Assembly (NCBI RefSeq): GCF_030867095.1
Contig: NC_081833.1
Location: 77,691,395-77,755,394 of the forward strand
DNA: 64,000 bases
From: Alligator mississippiensis
Lineage: Eukaryota > Chordata > Crocodylia > Alligatoridae
Direction: 5' to 3'
In this document: positions 33,201 through 45,200 of the stretch, one piece after another
How positions within the stretch are numbered: position 1 is the stretch's first letter
Layout of the letters: every line of letters starts with the position of its first letter
Notes under the pieces: generated by a model
What the model saw: the letters and a program-made list of their open reading frames with translations, nothing else
Database searches by the model: none
What the model was told of the DNA's origin: nothing
Position numbers and translations under genes: made by a program

Positions 33201-36200
33201 TCAGGAGTTTAGTATTAGTGTAGGTGTCAATATCACCATCTAATTCCTTTTTTTTTCTTTTGTATGGAAAAGTTTCATAGTTTCATAGTTGGTAGGGTCA
33301 GAAGGGACCTGAGGAGATCATCTAGTCTGACCCCCTGCCGTGGCAAGAAAGGAAAACAGGCTTTCTTGTTTTTTCAGTTCCCAGTTGGTTTGAATGAATC
33401 AGTCATTGCATTGGACTAGAGCAGTGGTGCTTTACCTTTTGGTCCTGCAGTCAGGATGAAGGGTGCAGGGCTGGTCTGTGACCCGGATCGGCCCTGGGGG
33501 CTATCGGGGCCCTGTGCTGTCTTGCCATGATTGAACCCCACACTGTGTCCCCTTACTTATGCACCTGGATTGGAACCTGTGTACCCTGGTCAGACCTGTG
33601 CCACCTTTACCCATTCCAGCTTATCAAATCTGGACCCTGTGCTGCCTCTGTCAGGCTCTGCGCACCCAAAATAGAGTCCAGGGCTGCATTATCCAGCCCA
33701 CGGGGCTCCCCATGGGTTTGGAAATTTGACCGCAGGGGAGTAGCAAGTGCTGCCATGACTCTCTGTCTCTGCCAAACTTCCAGACCTGTGGGAATTCCCA
33801 TGGGCCAGATGAGGTGGCTCTGCAGACCAGGGTTTGAGCACCCCTGAACTAGCTGAGTAAACTGAAATGAAGAGACTATTCCCCTACCAGTTCTGTAGTT
33901 TTATTTTCTTTAAAACTTGACTTAAAATATGTACTCATTTTTTAAATGAAATGACCTAATTAGAATATAGTTAATTGAAACCTTGATGGTAGGTGTTCAT
34001 CATAATCTCAGATTGAATTTACATTGTCTAGATTTAGAAAGAAAAATACATTCAGTTTAAGGTTTAAATCCCATTTTTATCCACTCAAAGAGAAACCTGA
34101 AAAATAGTGAGGGGGAGAAGCTTAGAGGTATGGTGCAGCTCAAACTTGTCTTTGCAGCGAGAGACCAGCTAAGAACCATGGCAGTCATGAGCAGGGAGAC
34201 TTTCCTCCTGTTCTGCTGCTTGATGCAAGTGTACCACATTGCCAAGAATAGAGAGAAAAGTATGAGGACATTTGGAGAAGAACAAAAGTAATCATCATGA
34301 GACCAGACAGATTTTTAGAAGAGATAGAAGGAGTCGCAGATAAACTGTGCAAAGACCAAATGGATGCACTGTTTAAGTTGTTTTTGTTTTTATTACATCC
34401 CTAACACTGTGGTAGGCACTTTCAATCCATATAGGAGTACACAGTCCTTGCACCAGAGAGCTTTAAATTGAAGGCAAGTAGCAGCAGAGAGAGAGAAAAA
34501 TGGAATAAAGTGTGAAAATGTAGGGGTGTGCTTGCACAGGTGTGGTGTGCGCTCAAAGAGAGAGAGAGAGAGATGTATCCTCCTCTTTGATTCACCCAAC
34601 ATGTAAAACCATCTGCCTGCATTCCTAATCGGGCAGTGGTGAGGGAGTTAACTGAATTCACCGTCCCTTCTGAACACTTAATTCCAAGGCTGTTACGGAC
34701 CCTCTCTTTTTAATAATCTCGATGTTCCACCAGTCAAGCTATCCTTTGTTCTGCAGTTTGGCTGTCTGCTAGCTGCTTCTGGTAATGTAGCTCCTATTAC
34801 ACAGCCCTGCAGACCTGTTTTTAACTCGTCCTAGTGAAGTGATGTTTGGTTTTGCTTTAATCTTAAACTGAATAATACAGCTCTAGGCTCCTGACGTGTG
34901 AGTAGAGCTTCTGGAGAAAACTGTGTGGTGTTTTATATGTGATGATGCACCTCATTATGTGCACCCCACCCTCCTTTTCAGTAGTCTAGATGTGCCTGTG
35001 TGGGTGTAGCTAATGTAATTTTAAGGGTTTGTCTCCCAGATACGTGAAAACTATGCAGGGAGAGGAGTTAGTGAAGATGGTACGAAGGGAAGTAATAGGG
35101 AGAATATGGAATGACTATAATAGGCCCAGGAGTTTTTATATGTAGGTAACTTAATTTGTAGTGGGCTGCTGAATTCAGGACAAGCTTCTCTGCTCTTGCT
35201 GCATCTCATACTCCAAAGGGTGCTGTTTGCCAGTCACCTGGAGATCACCAATAGTCCTGTGCAGCTGATCAGAGAAGCAAAACCGTTTGATGTAAAAGCC
35301 ATAGCAGATAGCTGGAGCACCACAGTGGTTCTGTGCACTGATTACTGTGGCACTGCATACCTCCAGGTATCCTGCAAACCCTTGTCTTTGCTGGAGAGCC
35401 AGGAGCCAAGCCCTGCAGTGCTTCCAGGTTCTATTGCAGTAGGAACAGCTTGTGACCAGGAGGTGGTTTTTCTTTTGGGGAATCTTTCATAACAGAGAGG
35501 AGGAGGCCCCTTTTCTGGGAACTGTAAAATCAGTCCTTTGAAAGTATGAAAGCAAATATCCTGGAGGTAACCCAAGCTGGGTGATAGAGGAGCCCAAGGA
35601 CCAGCTGTTCACAGCTGTTTAAGCACCTGTACTTAATGGGGTTTTCAGAAGCATCTCTTTGCATATGTGCAAAGTTAAACCTTTCTGACAGCCTGGTCCT
35701 AGATGGACCTGTTTAGTCTCTTCCACCTCTGGTTTCTGTTTTTAACTTTGTATGGGGACCCTAACAAGTGACTGGAATAAAAAGACTGTGTGGTTATTTT
35801 GTGCCTAGGTGGCATTCCAAGGTCATTGCTGATAGCTGACTCTCAGTGCAAATACTCAAGTTTGATCTGCACCACCTCTGAGTTGCGCACCTCACCATTT
35901 TCCAAGTTTCTTTCTGGAGTGGATAACAGTAGAAATAAATAGACATCAGGGCAGCACTGTAATCTTTCTTGTTTACTGGAGTTTATCTGGGAAGGGGGAC
36001 ACAAAGCCTTCTTATTTCTCAGTGTTGAGTGTCCTGGCCATGTGTGTCTACTTGTTTGTAATCTTTTCTTTTCCCACAGCTATCGGTTGGAGTGCAGTCC
36101 CTGAGCAGCCTCTGGATGTGACCGCCAATGGCTTCAGGCAGGGAACAACGAGGAAGGGGATTGGCAGTCCCCAGAGCAGGTGTGGTACTAGCCCAGGATC

Positions 36201-39200
36201 CGTACATCCTTCCGGGTGTCTGTCATCCGTGCATATCTGCAGCCCCCATTCCCCCACCCCTTCCACTCCCCTGCAAGAAGTGTGAGCTGTGGGCACTGCC
36301 AGTGGTGGTGGACATAACAGTGCACGAGAGAGTGTGAGCGGCTGAGGTAGAGTCTTCACAAGGGAGGAGGTTGAATCTTACCAGCATTCTTCCCGTTGCA
36401 CTTGTGACACAACATCAACAATCTGTTCTTCAAATAAAGGGTGCTTTTTCTTATCCTGTACAGATGCCAGGAACTGAAACCTGATTAATTAAGATGAAGT
36501 CTGTTTGTAGACTTTTCTGCATGCCTTTATTATTCCTAACTTAATTAAAATGGCAAACACAATAAGATTTCTTTGTGGAAGGATCACTCTCCAAGCCCTC
36601 AATTAAAGGCTGAAAACATTTCCCCATCCCATTTTTCTGAGTTCTCCAATGAGGCTTCTAGCCAGCACAGGGAAGAAAGATTTAATACTTCTGAGGTTAA
36701 AAAATTGTTGGGAAAAAATACTGTTTAAAAGCTGTTTTAAAATACTATTGAAAAATTACATTGTATGGCATCCTGGTTTATCAGAGTCCTGTGGATTGGA
36801 ATCCCTCTTTCTTTGCAGATGGCCCCCAACAAAACGGGGACTAACCTGTAGATATGCAGATTGCAGGATTGGGGCTCGTGGTAGGGAGTGGCTCTTGTGG
36901 TGAAACGTGGTAGGTTTGGGGCGTTTGCAGCCACAATGATCCAGAAATATATGAGAGCAAGGGGTTCTTTTGGTGATATCTTCTATTGGACCGGTTGTGT
37001 AGTTGGGGGAGATACCAGATGAACTTTTGGACCCGCAGAAGTAGGTGGGCGCTTTGTGCCTTAAAGCTTGTCTAACAGCTCTAACACCTAGACAGTTTTT
37101 TCCAATAAGCTATATTACCAAAGGCCCCCTTGCCTGTGGTGAATCTTGTACTTTGTCAGGATTTTCTTATGGGTGTTTCTGATGTGGTGGAAAGTTTGCA
37201 CATCTCCAGATTCTTCGAATAGTTGTCTCCCATTCAGTAATTCCTCAGAGTAATGAGAGATTGGTTTGTGTTACTGTACTTGGGTGTTTAAAGTGTAGGT
37301 TCTTATGACACTGGTACGTGTAAGGTAAATACTGGCTGTCAGTGGAATGCTTCTGAAATCATTTAGAGGCAAGTATTTTTGTGGTATCTTCTATTGGACC
37401 AACTGTCTAGCTGAGAGACATGTTAGGTGAGCTTCAGGCATTAAGACGTGTGGTCCCAATATGGTTCCCATTTTCAAAAAAGGGAGGAAGGAGGACCCAG
37501 GAAATTATAGGCCTGTTAGTCTTGCCTTCGTCCTGGGGAAGCTCTTTGAGAAAATTATCCAGGAGCGCATTTGCGAGGGGCAAGCAAGGGAGTGTATACT
37601 CAAAGGCAACCAACACAGGTTCATTAGAGGCAGGTCCTGTCAGACCAACCTGGTGCCTTCTACGACCAGGTCACAAAATCCTTGGATGCAGGTGTCATGG
37701 TGGACATAGTCTTCCTGGACTTTAGGAAGGCCTTCGACACTGTCTCTCACCCCATTCTCGTTAAAAAATTAGGAGACTGTGGTGTCGACACCTACACAGT
37801 CAGATGGGTCGCCAATTGGCTGGAGGGCCGCACCCAGAGAGTGGTGGTGGACGGGTCTTTTTCAACCTGGAGGGATGTGGTCAGTGGAGTCCCCCAGGGC
37901 TCGTTCCTTGGGCCCGCGCTGTTCAACATCTTCATCAGCGACTTGGACGAGGGGGTGAAAAGCACCTTATTAAAATTCGCGGATGACACTAAGATGTGGG
38001 GAGAAGCGGGCACGCTAGAAGAGAGGGACAGGCTGCAACTAGATCTGGACAGGTTACAGGGGTGGGCGGATGAGAACAGAATGGGATTCAGCACTGACAA
38101 GTGCAAGGTGCTGCACCTGGGGAGGAAGAACCAGCAGCAGACCTACAGGCTGGGGAACTCCCTTCTCGTCAGCACGGAGGCAGAAAAGGATCTTGGAGTC
38201 GTTATAGACTCCAAGATAAATATGGGCTGCCAATGTGGGGATGCGGTCAGAATGGCCAACCGTACCTTGTCATGCATCCACAGATGCATCACGAGCAGGT
38301 CCAAGGAGGTGATCCTCCCCCTCTGTGTGACACTGGTCAGGCCGCAGGTGGAGTACTGCGTCCAGTTCTGGGCGCCGCACTTCAGGAGGGATGTGGACAG
38401 CATGGAGAGGGTCCAGAGGAGGCCGCCCACACAATCCAGGGTCCACGGCAGACCCTACAAGGAGAGGCTACGAGACCTGAACCTGTTCAGCCTCCACAAG
38501 AGAAGGCTGAGAGGGGACCTGGTGGCTGTCTATAAACTGGCCAAGGGAGACCAGGCAATGGGAAAGTCCCTGTTCCCCTGAACACTACTGGGAGTAACAA
38601 GGAATAATGGCCATCAGTTGACTGAGAGTAGATTCAGGCTAGATATCAGGAGGCGCTACTTCACTGTCAGGGCGGCTAGGATCTGGAACCAACTTCCAAG
38701 GGAAGTGGTGTTGGCTCCTATCTTGGGGGTCTTCAAAAGCAGGCTAATCACCGAGCCGGGGTCGTTTGACCCCAGCATCCTTTCCTGCCGTGGCAGGGGG
38801 TTGGACTTGATGATCTGCTCAGGTCCCTTTCAACCTGATCAAGTATGAAACTATAAGACCTTCCAGAGACCTGACCTCTCCATTAGGTGATGAAAAGGAG
38901 GCAAAAAAGAAAAAAAAATCCTTGCCTTTTATGTATTTCCTAGTCCAGGGGTTCTCAACCTTCTTTGTACCAGGACGCATTTGTAAACATCAATGGCCCG
39001 CCCCGACCCAGTGCCCCTCGCTCACGACCCGCTGCCCCCCGCCCCTCAGTGTGTGGGGCAGGGGGTGGGTATGTGGGGCAGGGTGGGTGGTGTCGGGCCT
39101 GGGGGCCCCAAGCAGCTCCATGCAGACTGGAACTGACAGCTTGGCAGGGGAAAAGCCATAGTTTCCCACATTATTCTCCTTTAAAAGAGAATCTATTTTA

Positions 39201-42200
39201 CAGTTTGTCTGCGACCCTTTCATATGTTCTTGTGACCCACTTTTGGGTCATGACCCACAGGCTGAGAAATGCTGTCTTAGACCATCACAGCTAGGAGGAC
39301 AACACTCTGATCTCTCTGAAATTGCTTGTGTTGATGCCCTGTGGGGAGGTGGTGCACGAGTATGTATAAATGGTTGCAAACATGTTGCAGGCATTTGGAA
39401 TTACTGGATCAGTTCAGAAAAGACACAAATAAAGAACATGTGGTAGACACTGTCAGAGATTGAGAGCATCCAGAAATCCCTGAGTTGGCACCTCTGTTAC
39501 TCAGAGCAACGTTTGTGTGTGCGTCCTTGTGTCTGTGTGCTATCTTAAAAGAAGCAAGGCTACGTGTTAATGCAGAGCCATGCAACTTGAGCACAGGCAC
39601 TACAATAATGAGGGCTATAAAAGTGTCTTAAGTGGATAAACCGTAGATGGAAATGAACCTACTTAAGCTGCTATGACTACATTCAAGTAGCATGCATACA
39701 GAAACCATGTCAGTAGGTTATTATAGGATAAAAATAGGCAACCTTCACAGCAAACTGTCTTAAAAACAGGTGTCCTGGCTGCATGACTCTGAGCCCTCCT
39801 GCCCCAAACATGACAGATTCAGAGGTGCCACGGACATCTGCAAGACCTTTTCCAGCTGGACACAGTCCTTATCCACTGATGAGCCTTTCTTTACCGCAGC
39901 ACCATGGCCATTACTGAGTGCATCCTGTTGGCTTCCCCGTGAGCCAGGGAGGGATGATTATTCCTGTTTTTCCCTCTTTTTGTGGCAGTGTTAGTGTCAG
40001 ATAGTACAGGGTTCTGGAGCTCTGCCATGCTCTTGGGGGTTATTGCCTTGTTTGATGTTCAGTACTGGGACCAATGCCTGCAGCTGAGCTTCTGCTGTAA
40101 CTAAACTTGCAGGGGCACTGTCCTCATACAGGCCCTGGGGCATTGAAAAGTTCTATCTGCAGGCTGTCCTAGTACTGGTGAGGATGTCCTCACAGCTTGC
40201 CCCTCAAACAATGCAAGTCTTTATCAGTGTGTCACTTAAAGAAGGGAAAAGGAGGGAGGGCAGGTAGCTCTGTTGGAACAGGACAGGCTAAATTGTTAAA
40301 GATCCCTTTCCATCCTTCAAGTGATGAAAAAAGGGCCTTTGTCAGGAATGTTTAGCTGGTATATGGATAATAAGCTGAACAGGAGCCAGCAATGTGCCCT
40401 TGTTACAAAGAAGGCTAATGCATCCTAGGCTGCTTTAGTAGCAGCATTGCCAGCAGATCGAGGGAAGTGATTCTTCCCCTTTATTTGGCACTAGTGAGGC
40501 CGCATCTGGAGTCCTGTGTCCAGTTGTGGGCCCCCACTGCAGAAAGGATGTGAACACGTTGGAGAGAGTCCAGCAGAGAGCAATGAACACGGTTTGGGGG
40601 CTGAGGGGCAGGACTTGAGGAGAGGCTGAGGGAACTGGGCATATTTAGCCTGCAAAAGAGAAGACTGAGGGGGGATTTGCAAGCAACCTTTAACTCTTTG
40701 CAGGGTGGTTCCAAACAGGGTAGAGCTGGACTGTTCTGCTTTGAGCAGGGGGTTAGACTAGACCTCCTAAAGTCCTTTATAACCCTAATTTTCTATGACT
40801 TTGTGTGTTAATAAGTGAGTTGTAAAGGTGAGGGCACCCTTGTTGACTCTCATGCCTCTGCATAACACACCTAGAAGCTTTACAAGGAAATTCCAGTAAA
40901 GTTATGCTGATACTGTGAAATAAACCGTGAAACAAATTGTGTACCCAGTTTGTACTTTTCTAAGGCTGTGGTTAGTCTCGGTATGTGCCTGAGGGTGACT
41001 TTATGAATTCTTACGTCTTCACGCTTTTCACAACCCAGCCGTTATGCTGCTTTCTCCTTTCGTTTCTCCAGCGCGCACGTAGTTTGAAAATGTAAACCCG
41101 TAATCGGATATCAGTAAAATATCAACGTTCTCTCAGAAACCCAGCAGAACAACTCATGGCAATTCTATTTTATCTCTGTCTTTGTAGAGGTGTGCAGGGA
41201 TGTCAGAGGTCATCTAGTCCAACCCTCTGCACAGGATGTCTCTCCAGCCTCCTCTTAGAAACCTCCAGCATAGGAAATGCCGTACCTTCTGTAGGCAGAC
41301 TTTCTGTTGTTTTGCTGTTCTCACAGTTAAAAAGTTTTCCCTGCGATCTAACCTAAATCTGCTTTGCCCCTCTAAATATGAATACACTTACCATTCTTTG
41401 GTAATTTGACAAGGAAGAAACTTTGTAAACTCCCCCAGAACTTAGGGCAAGTGTCTGAATTTTGAAGTGCATAAACCTGTCTGTTTGTTAGATTTATATG
41501 GTGCCCTTCCCCTCCCGCCCCCCCCAAAAAAAAATCTCTGGGAAGTTTACAAAGGAAGTCACTTATAAAAAGCAGAATAAGGTAATAACACAAAATGGCA
41601 AAACAAGCTCCCCATCCAATACCCCAAAATGTAAATTGTGCTGATTTTTCTTTGCTAAGGAGCAGAATGCAGAAGGAAATTACTTAACACATCAACCTCG
41701 GATGCAAAATACTGTTGTTACACAGGAGTAGCGAAAATTTAAAAAAAAAGTGCATTTCACTAAGTTGTTTGCTTGTGTTATTCTTTTAAATTCTCTTAAA
41801 TACAAAGTTTGGAGGGGGAGGAACACTGGTCTTTTTAAGAACCTTCCTGGCAAAGTTCTATAATCGTGGGTAGGAGCAAATTAGGAGGTGTAGGTACAGG
41901 CCTTCACAGCACAGCTGTTGTTTTATTTGCTTTCAGGGTGTCAATTAGCATTCATGGTTTCTTCTCTCCCATCAGGTCCCGCATCTGCAAGGTGGAAATT
42001 TTCCATGCGTTCAAAAAACTAGTGGCAAGCATTTCACAGGAGAATCTGCCCAAATCTCTCAGGTGAGCAGTTTTTCATGACAGCCAATAGACTATCTTGA
42101 CACATCTTGAGTGCTGTGATCCTATCTGAAGCTGCTAATACATGTGGATTTGACTTGTTTTTTCTTTAAGGGGGGCAGCATGAAAATCTGGTCTTTGAAG

Positions 42201-45200
42201 AATACAGCATTTAGGTGTTGATGGGTTGGAGTGTGTTCTTGCTTATGTCCAGGTGTTACATGGTGAGGAAACCAATCATGAGGCCTGTTGTATTGCAGTG
42301 AGATGCACACTATGAAATCCCTGTTGGAGGATCTGTTAGTGATCAGAGATAACCAAGCTAAAATTTGTACAGCTACAGGATCATTATTAGCTGTTTGGAG
42401 CTTGTGAGCTGATCAGATGGCACTCAGTCTAAATCCCTGTGGATAAAAATCACTGGATAAAAATCACTGTTGACCTGGTACGAATTGCCAGAAAGAGCAG
42501 AAAGAAATAAGATCCAGAGCTAAGTTCTTTCTGCAACTCCAAGCTAAAGCACCTGGGTGGGGAAGACAGCCAGTGGACTGGGACAGCTTGCCGGGCTACT
42601 TCCTGTGTGGTATCTATTGCACGGATAGATAATCTCAGTTTCTGACCTGGTGAGAATTTCAGAGTTCGGGATTTTTTTGTTACATTGCTAAAGAGAACAA
42701 TTCTGAGATTTGGAGGCTCAAATAGATTGTTCTGACCATCCAGCCTGGGTGCCTGCATTCCAAAATCAAGCCCAATATTTCTGATTGAACTAAATGGGAT
42801 GTTTTAAAAAGGGCTCTCTAACCTGGCCTGAAGACTTGGGGCAATGAAGATCTACTGCAGCCATTGTTCATCTATTCAAAAGGTGAACTGTTGTTCCAAA
42901 GGTGAGTCTCATTGTCAGATAGTTTGCCTAACTGTGACTTTCAGGCATTTGGTCCTGCTTGACTAAAGTTCTGAATGCATCAGTTAGCTCCTCCCTATGT
43001 ATGTACCGAGAGTATGATCAAGTTGTCGCGCATCTGTCAGTAAACTGAATCTCCTCTCTTAAAATGGGGCTTCATCCTTTTTTTAGCTCTCCTCTGAGTG
43101 TGGGCACCAATTTAGATGCAGTATCTAGTGATGGCCTTGTTTGTGCCACGTACAGGGGTAATGCTGCCTCCTTGCTCCTAACTTGATAGTCCCCTGTTCA
43201 GACATGCAGGAGCTAACTCTGTCGGCCCATCCTCTGGTCAGAGGATTGTTTTGTGACCGGGGTGCTGTGCGTTGTGCTGCTTGCGTAGCGCTGCTTCTCC
43301 CCAAGGCATTCAGAATTCCTGTGGTTTGGTCATTTCCTCTGACTTTGTCCTTTGCCATTTTGCAGTCATGGCTTCTCCTTTGGGCAGAGTTCAGCTGATG
43401 TGCAGATGTGGCTGTCTGCGACAGCAGCTGCACATGGCAGTGTGCGCAGTAGGGCCGCTGACTCGGCCAGCCCACTGCTTTCTTCCTACAACCCAGCTCC
43501 CTTCCTTTTCCTCTAAGATGGATCCCAATAGTGGCTGCCATGTTTCCTCTGCTTTACCTGTGGCAGGTTAGGATGCCATGTCTCTGTTGTGTCAGGGTTG
43601 ACAATAGTTCAGATTATGGATTTGTGTGGGATGGTTTGGAGAGGGCTGATCCTGCCTCAGACAGCGGTTGGTCTAGATGTGACCTCTGGAGGTACCTTCC
43701 AGCCCCACTGCCCTGGGATTCTGTGAGTTTCAGATTGCTTTCCCCTCCCTTTCCCTGCTCAATCTGTGTCCTCCCGTGTCTGGTCCAGACTATTCCTTCC
43801 TCACTCCCCTGTAGAGCTCATGTTCTTAACTGCATCCTGCCTCCTGACCAGCCCCCTGGGCCTGGAGTCCCCACGTCTTTGCTGTTCTACAACTCCTGCC
43901 CATCCTCCTCCTCACCACTTCACCTCCCAGCTCTGTGCTGGCTGCTTTAACTCTTTTCTTGGTCCCATGCAGTCTGGTCCACCCCTCCACAGAGGGTTCT
44001 GTTCCCTAAGTCCCTCCCTGGCTCCTTGCTTCTCAGCTGTCCAGTCTGCTTGTCCCTGATAGATTCCTAGATTGTCAGGGGCTGGAAGGGACCTTGCAAA
44101 ATCATTGGGTCCAGCCCCCCTCCACTAGGCAGGAAAGACAACTGTGGTCAGGTGACCCCAGCGAGGTGACCGTCCAGTCTCCTCTTGAAGATTTCCAGGG
44201 TAGGCGATTGCACCACCTCTGGAGGGAGCTTATTCCACAGTCTGGACACCCTGACTGAAGAAGTTTTTCCTGGTGTTAAGCCTGAAACAGACTTCTAGGA
44301 GTTTGTGGCCATTACTCTGTTTTCTCCAAGAGTGCCCTGGTGAACAGTTGTTCACCGAGCCCTTGATGTACTCCCCTGATGTAGAGGTAAGTTGCTACCA
44401 AGTCCCCTCTGTCTTCTCTTTTTAAGCTAAAGAGGCCTGAATCTCTCAGCCTTTCCTCGTATGGCTTGCCTTGCAAGTCTGATTATATGGGTGGCTCTTC
44501 TCTGGACTCTCTAAGCTTTTTCATGTCATTGTTGAAGTGCAGCGCCCAGTATTGGCTACAGTACTCCAGCTGTGGCCTCACCAATGCTGAGTGAGGGGCC
44601 ATCAGTTCCTCCTTAGCTGCATGTCCCCTAGGACCTTTGGGACACCAGGGCAGCCTGGTTCACTTGCTTCTCCAGCTGCACCCTCTGTGCTCTTCCCTCT
44701 CCACCTCTCTCCCCATGGGTTGGGTAATAGCTCCTTGAGCATTCATCTGCCCCAGGGGATCTGGTGCTGTTGGGATGTGGCTGGGTCCTCTTCTCCATCA
44801 GGTTCCTAAGTATTGAAAGACTTGCTTTATCTATTTTCAAACAAGAGAGAAAAGCAGTTTACCTGGAGTTAATCCTTTGTTCACCAGGAACCAGGTGATC
44901 AAAGGCATCACTCATCTTTCTGCTTCCCCTTCCCTCCCCTCCCCTTTGTCTTCATGAAATCCTGCTCCTTATCATCATTGGCAACCCCTCGCTGTCAAGG
45001 ACGGTTGTCCATGATCGTCTCATCCGTGGGTCTGAAGATGGCTGGTGAGGCCTATCTGGAATCGACAGACTCTCTTGCCACTCAAGCCGATGTTTCTGTG
45101 CGGGCGGGGTGGCTCTGGGTTCTTGGTTCAGTCTGTGACACGCTGTTTCTGCCGTTCTGTTTTTCTGTCTCCTGTTGTTGTCATAAGGTTTCAAAAGTAC

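Larger units (their letters stand above)
31283..36079 (+). other. ADAT1 intron 6
   Basis: A 4.8-kb intron holding three repeats described separately (CR1 pieces at 32397 and 33271, a hAT-like MITE at 33422), plus TA and GA microsatellites. The remaining AT-rich sequence shows nothing assignable. Confidence 0.6.

Noticed and set aside
33527-33847. 106-codon frame with many Cys residues
   Set aside because: It lies inside the hAT-like MITE and ends at its terminus; no domain is visible.
37682-38581. 299-codon open frame that could be called a host gene
   Set aside because: It is CR1 ORF2 (VPQG and FADD reverse transcriptase motifs), already truncated and frameshifted.
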